From NCBI RefSeq assembly GCF_016598615.1, contig NZ_CP066831.1, forward strand, positions 10,963,223 to 11,027,222: a stretch of 64,000 bases of DNA, read 5' to 3'. Source of the DNA: Streptomyces liliifuscus. Its GTDB lineage: Bacteria; Actinomycetota; Actinomycetes; Streptomycetales; Streptomycetaceae. The notes beneath the pieces were generated by a model. That model made no database searches. It was given only the letters and a program-made list of their open reading frames with translations, and had not been told where the DNA came from. Both the position numbers and the translations under genes were made by a program. Below are positions 60,359 to 64,000 of the stretch, one piece after another (position 1 is the first letter of the stretch; every line of letters begins with the position of its first letter).

Positions 60359-60765
60359 TGGTGAAGACCGCAGCCCGATCCCGCACTTAGAGGGCTGCAG
60401 CGTTTTGACGGTGGTGTTTGGTGAAATTGTCCGCGGAACGTACGGAACTGCGGCAGACTGTGGTCCGACATAGGGTCGTCGTCGCTCGGCAGCTCCCGAA
60501 CGGGTCCGCCAATTCCAGAGGTTGAGCGCCCACCGACGGACACCCTGCACTGGTTGCCCGCGGGTAGGCCCGGTGCTTGCGTTTCGACCCGCCACGTGAC
60601 GTATCTGACCTGACAGAAGCCCCACTCAACTCTGGGGGCAGCTATCGGGCCCGCACGGTGGCTGCCCCCTCAAGGGTCGGATATGAACAAGTTGCTGCTG
60701 CGCTGCTTCTTGAGCACCGCATCAAACACGGCTGTCGCCCTCTCCAGCAGCTCGGAGGGCGCGGT
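60359..60765. other. Stretch without a supported gene
   Basis: No frame has a start, ribosome site and sustained codon bias. Mixed base composition between 60360 and 60600 suggests non-coding or foreign DNA. Confidence 0.35.
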
Positions 60766-60924
60766 ATGAGTGGGCCTCATGATCTTCGCGTGACGGTGTT
60801 GCTTCTCGCCGGCATGATGGCGGCTTACGTCACCTACCAACATCCTGCAGCGGGGCCGCCTGTGGCGACTGGAGGTGTGGTCGTGACCGTTCTCTATCTC
60901 CTGATGAACGGCGACCGAAGTTGA
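60766..60924 (+). CDS. Very small membrane protein
   Basis: The 52-residue protein starts at ATG 60766 with GGAGGG seven bases upstream. It has two hydrophobic segments ('VTVLLLAGMMAAYVTYQH' and 'VATGGVVVTVLYLLMNG') joined by a Pro/Gly turn, a two-TM hairpin. Small two-TM proteins like this recur near Streptomyces replicon ends and in conjugative elements. Function unknown. Confidence 0.5.
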   Translation: MSGPHDLRVTVLLLAGMMAAYVTYQHPAAGPPVATGGVVVTVLYLLMNGDRS

Positions 60925-61140
60925 GCATCCCAACTCGCCGGAATCTTCGTCACCTTCAGTCCGGCCGCGCGGCTTCTGACAGCGACGACGACCAGCAGCC
61001 CCAGCCCTGACGGCGGGGATCACGGGCCGGCGGCTGCAAGCCCCTGCTCTTAGAACACTGTCCGCAAGCCCCTGATGGCCTCCTGCACCGCCGCCTCGCC
61101 CTGGACCTCCAGGCACGCGTCCATCAACTTCTGCGCGGCA

Positions 61141-61195
61141 CAGCGAAACGTCCCGTCCCCAGCGTTGCAGCTGTAGGGGACGGGACGTTTCGCTG
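61141..61195. terminator. Very strong bidirectional terminator
   Basis: A perfect 20-bp stem (arms 61141-61160 and 61176-61195, core AGCGAAACGTCCCGTCCCC) with a 15-nt loop lies between the converging small membrane-protein genes at 60766 and 61219. Confidence 0.8.
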
Positions 61196-61218
61196 CTAGC
61201 CGTGCCTGACCATGGAGG

Positions 61219-61434
61219 TCAGCGACGGATATGGACGATCGCGCCGCCGGCGAAGACGGCTCCGCCGAACAACGCCACAGCAGTGATCTGCTCCGTGTGC
61301 CCGAGTGCGGCCAGGAGGCAGATGGCGACCATGGCCAAGAGTGCAGTGATGGCAGGTGCTACCCGGCCCACCTGGGCGAGACGGGATGTCATTTCCCTTG
61401 CTGTACCGTTCCGAGGTGTCGCTTCAGGATTCAT
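61219..61434 (-). CDS. Small two-TM membrane protein
   Basis: The 71-residue protein starts at ATG 61434. After a basic N-terminus ('NPEATPRNGTAREMTSRLAQ') there are two TM helices ('APAITALLAMVAICLLAALG' and 'ITAVALFGGAVFAGGAIVHI') and a basic end 'RR'. No ribosome site is obvious. It is one of three small membrane proteins within 1.5 kb near the end. Function unknown. Confidence 0.5.
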   Translation of the reverse strand: MNPEATPRNGTAREMTSRLAQVGRVAPAITALLAMVAICLLAALGHTEQITAVALFGGAVFAGGAIVHIRR

Positions 61435-61966
61435 CTCTCGTGATTTCGCTCATGCGGATGTGATCTCAACGCGACACCGGGGAGTCCTCGGTCGTGCCCT
61501 CTGCCAGCGAAGCTCGGGCATGGCCTTCGGGGCTCCCCTTTTTTCGCGCTGGGGCCACGATGGTCGGGCGGGAAGGTACGTGCCCTGGCTGAGACCCCCC
61601 CCCGCGAAGAGATCAACGACGCTGAACTGCACCAGCAGTTGACGCCTAACGCTCCGCTGCGCATCCTGCACCCCCCTGTGGAGGGAAAGCCAATCCGGCA
61701 CCCGTGGGAGTCACACGATCTTGCGTGTCCCGGGCGCCGAACTCGGATGCGCGCCGCTGGAAACGAGCTCGCCGTACGGCTGGCTGACACGGTGTGCCGC
61801 CTGGACCTCGACAACCGAGACTTCCGACCGACCGCGGCCAGCTCCGAGCTGCGCGGCGCGTTCGCCGAACTGCTTCCCGGGGCCAGGCCGACGCCCGGTA
61901 CATCGTCGCCCGTCCCCGGCCTTGCAGATGCCGGGGACGTTTCACGTGGTGACCGGGGCTTCGGGC
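61435..61966. other. Stretch holding one gene shard, otherwise empty
   Basis: Within 61739-61935 on the plus strand a frame reads 'ELAVRLADTVCRLDLDNRDF' and 'SSELRGAFAELLPGARPTPG', similar in pattern to the remnant at 12302-12720. No start, stop or full domain is present. A run of nine C occurs near 61599. Confidence 0.35.
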
Positions 61967-62218
61967 CTACTCGCCCGGCGCGTGTCCGACGGTTGCTGCT
62001 GGCGATGGGGCGGGTGACTCTGCCGGACTACCGTCTCCGAGGCCGAAAAGGAAACTCAGGATCACGACACTCGCAGCAGCACAGGTAACGGCAACTCCCA
62101 GGTCACCCTTGGTGGCCATGCCCGTATGCGCGTTCTGGCTGCGGTAGAACGCGATGCAGCCGACGACGATGCTGACCACAACGACGAAACCGTTGAGCGG
62201 CTGAATATGGAAAGTCAC
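61967..62218 (-). CDS. Small two-TM membrane protein with acidic/proline tail
   Basis: The 83-residue protein starts at GTG 62218. It has 'LNGFVVVVSIVVGCIAFYRS' and 'LGVAVTCAAASVVILSFLFG' as TM helices, joined by 'QNAHTGMATKGD', and a Pro/Ser/Ala tail. Third-position GC is moderate. Function unknown; compare the small membrane proteins at 60766 and 61219. Confidence 0.5.
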   Translation of the reverse strand: MTFHIQPLNGFVVVVSIVVGCIAFYRSQNAHTGMATKGDLGVAVTCAAASVVILSFLFGLGDGSPAESPAPSPAATVGHAPGE

Positions 62219-62633
62219 TGCGGGCCCTTGCCTCGATGAAGCCCTGGTTGGGGGGCCTCGACTGTCGGGGAGGGGCCTCGGAGGACCGTCGCATCGTGTT
62301 CGCTGACCGGTGTCGGCGTCTCGCCGTTTCACCAGTCACGACGCTCTGTGTACAGGAAGATACACAAGGAGTCACATCCGAGACCTTTTTTTTAAGGCCC
62401 GCGCTACTGCGGCGCAGAGGTGACTCGCTGCATCAGATGCTAACCCACAGCTACATCACGTGGTGCCATCATTGGAGTCTTCGCTCCCCGCTGTGCATAC
62501 GTCCGCGTCTGCCGCCTTGGTCGGTACCGACGAGCACCAGGCCGTGCGCGCACTCCAGCAGTAGCCCCTGGCCCAGGCGATGGGTTCGACGGACGATTCC
62601 GCAGCCCCCGCCTCCCTATGCCGGCCGCGCCCG
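62219..62633. other. Stretch without a supported gene
   Basis: Contains a run of eight T near 62384 and mixed-composition DNA. Frames here are shadows or the frameshifted tail of the gene that follows on the minus strand. Confidence 0.35.
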
Positions 62634-63133
62634 TTAGCTGCGGTCCTCGTACAGCTCGACGAGCTGCAGGTACTCCGCCGCTGGTACTCCCAGCCGGAGC
62701 GCGCGCGTACCGGCGGCAGGTAGTAGCAGGTGTCACAGCAGGTCTTGACCCACGGCATGCCACCCCAGTCCATACCGACCCAGACGACGCGCTTGCGGCC
62801 AGGGGACGGGCAGGTCTGGCACGTGGACGACGCTTCCCGGGTGGCTCGGTTGATCACCGCCCACACCTCGCGGCCCTGGTCGAGGGGACAGCTCTTCCAG
62901 CACAGATCGCCGAACTTCTCTTCCCAGTACGGCTGGGGGTGACCGGGCCAGACCTCGTCCAGCTCGCGCTCCGCCCGCCGGATGATGGGTGCCCAGCCCG
63001 CGCCATCGGCGCTGAACATGGTGTGCACGACAGTGGGCCTGGTCTCAGTCCGGAGAGCGGCCGTGTACTTCTCGCCGGTGGCGGCTTGTCGCTGACGGGC
63101 CCTCTGCGCGGCGGTCGTTCGCTTCCTGGGCAT
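62634..63133 (-). pseudogene. Hypothetical end-associated protein, frameshifted near its C-terminus
   Basis: From ATG 63133 the frame reads 'MPRKRTTAAQRARQRQAATG', 'EKYTAALRTETRPTVVHTMF', 'WKSCPLDQGREVWAVINRAT', 'CQTCPSPGRKRVVWVGMDWG' and 'KTCCDTCYYLPPVRA'. Near 62690 the frame slips and the natural ending 'AEYLQLVELYEDRS' is in another frame, stopping at 62634-62636. The N-terminal 'TTAAQRARQ.QAATG..YTA' helix is a recurrent start of small proteins in Streptomyces phages and linear elements, and the CxxC pairs suggest zinc binding. Probably intact apart from one base. Confidence 0.5.
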
Positions 63134-63219
63134 TGGATGCTCGCTCCTGGCGGTCTCCCACGCTCCCGCCGGATCGAGGTGCTGCCGGGGGGAAGCGGGC
63201 CCCGGAGGACCTTGGCCGG

Positions 63220-63464
63220 TCGATCACCTGACGGCGTGGGCGCTGGTGTCGGCGGGAGGCGTACGCATCTTGCCAAGCGGGATCGTACCGCGATGCCAGC
63301 CAGTGTTGGCGGGCGTGTCGTCGTACCCGCCGATGTTGGCCGTTCGACGCCCTGAGCGAACTGGACCCGCCCCGCACCGACTTCCTCCTGCCGCACGCGA
63401 CCTGGACGGCTCCCACGATGGTGGAATCAGCCTCGATCTGGTAGCCACGCAATTTCACGGACAT
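63220..63464 (-). pseudogene. N-terminal remnant of a telomere-type helicase (third copy)
   Basis: From ATG 63464 the frame begins 'MSVKLRGYQIEADSTIVGAV' and 'QVACGRRKSVRGG'. This matches the start of the helicase at 45901-48280 ('KLRSHQVEAVAAIVRGL ... AACGTGKT'): a Q-like motif followed by a corrupted Walker A. After ~63390 no helicase motif can be recognised in any frame. In Streptomyces a helicase gene (ttrA-like) often lies very close to the telomere, so its position about 0.5 kb from the end fits. Confidence 0.5.
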
Positions 63465-63871
63465 ACCCCGCGCTCTCCTTTTCGCGGAATGTGGCGCGTA
63501 ATCAGAAAATGCTCCCCGGAGCGGCGGGAGTGGCCCGGGGGTGTGGCGTCAGATCCCAGACTCTACACAGCCATGCTTAATGATGCATCACCCTTGCACC
63601 AACCTCCGCTCTCCAGGGTGACACATGGCCGATGCTCGCCGCGAAGCGCGCAGGTCGCGGTAGTATGCTGGCGAGGCTCTGGCGAACAAGTCGGGGCGAG
63701 TTGGGGCATCGGGGAGGGGTTCGGGTGGAGCGCAGCGGAGCCCGTTCACTACAGTGGGGCCGGCGCCTGTCGTGCCGACGGTCCGTCACTTCCGTTGCTG
63801 GTGTGGTGGCTGGGATTCCCAAGCCCTACACAAGGCCCGCGCGTGATGCACCTCCTCTTGCCGCCAGCTTC
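63465..63871. other. Non-coding subterminal region
   Basis: No gene is supported. It contains words such as GATGCATC (63582-63589) and GTGATGCACC (63843-63852), and is less GC-rich in places than the genes. It leads into the palindrome array. Confidence 0.4.
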
Positions 63872-63993
63872 AGGAATCCCGCTTGCGGGATTCCTTCAAT
63901 TCGCGCTTGCGCGAATTTCTCTGCTTTCAGAATTCCGCTTGCGGAATTCAATTCCACGCTTGCGCGGGAATTCACGCCGCGCTTGCGCGGCGT
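63872..63993. repeat. Telomere-like array of five hairpin palindromes
   Basis: Five consecutive palindromes share the centre GCTTGC: 63872-63895 (arm AGGAATCCCGC, 11 bp), 63898-63917 (arm AATTCGCGC, 9 bp), 63930-63949 (arm GAATTCCGC, 9 bp), ~63950-63973 (imperfect, AATTCC...GGAATT) and 63974-63993 (arm ACGCCGCGC, 9 bp). Closely packed foldback palindromes are the hallmark of Streptomyces telomeres. The archetypal first palindrome (CCCGCGGAGCGGG) is not seen, so this is either a divergent telomere or the inner part of one whose outermost bases lie beyond the window. Confidence 0.75.
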
Positions 63994-64000
63994 TCACTCT

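Noticed and set aside
63872..63993. Possible CRISPR array in the terminal repeats
   Set aside because: Units are palindromes of different arms sharing only a 6-base centre, with no constant repeat-spacer pattern and no cas genes.
1..64000. tRNA or rRNA genes
   Set aside because: No cloverleaf-like sequence with conserved GGTTCGAATCC-type arm or rRNA-like block was seen by eye; a dedicated scan was not possible.

Overview
This is high-GC actinobacterial DNA, almost certainly Streptomyces. The evidence is the extreme third-position G+C of the genes, frequent GTG and TTG starts, an intact tap-tpg pair (telomere-binding protein and terminal protein of linear Streptomyces replicons) at 48.5-51.2 kb, and a run of five hairpin palindromes in the last ~130 bases. 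The window reads as a subtelomeric arm of a linear chromosome (or a large linear plasmid) running from ordinary accessory metabolism on the left to the replicon end on the right. Whether base 64000 is the true end cannot be seen from the sequence.

Left part (0-12 kb): a partial sugar isomerase, a secreted PQQ-type sugar dehydrogenase, a PLP decarboxylase divergent from an Lrp regulator, an alpha/beta hydrolase divergent from a MarR regulator with a double operator, a RecQ helicase and small secreted proteins. Between them lie gene shards (IS701-type transposase, ANTAR protein, HNH nuclease, YCII protein).

Middle part (12-33 kb): an ISL3-type element with long inverted ends and a passenger gene; an EACC1-caspase conflict pair bounded by a 15-bp inverted repeat; an IS110 element; broken Ku and Y-family polymerase genes; a zinc ribbon/tyrosine-recombinase-like pair; an acyltransferase; a giant HTH-STAND-WD40 protein with 14 WD motifs; and an operon coupling a sigma factor to a GTPase.

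33-39.5 kb holds metabolic accessory genes: a quinone-type oxidoreductase, a 5'-truncated lgt, and a TetR regulator divergent from an aldo/keto reductase - DUF998 - SDR operon, with two copies of a 16-bp operator between them.

Right part (39.7-64 kb): two decayed copies of a telomere-type helicase bracket a block of likely defence genes (PD-(D/E)XK-like nuclease coupled to a zinc ribbon, DUF4760-like membrane protein, OLD-family ATPase-TOPRIM nuclease). Then come tap-tpg, a membrane NACHT ATPase with small single-TM partner-like genes, a DUF6247/RelE-like pair, a GntR regulator, several uncharacterised small genes, short membrane proteins, a third helicase remnant, and the palindromic end. 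Many genes here carry a single frameshift, often in G/C runs, which means either subtelomeric decay or uncorrected indels in the assembly.

The most interesting items are the unusual telomere-like palindrome array, the mobile-looking EACC1-caspase cassette, the sigma-GTPase operon, the zinc ribbon-nuclease pair, and a dispersed repeat found beside several small membrane and NTPase genes.
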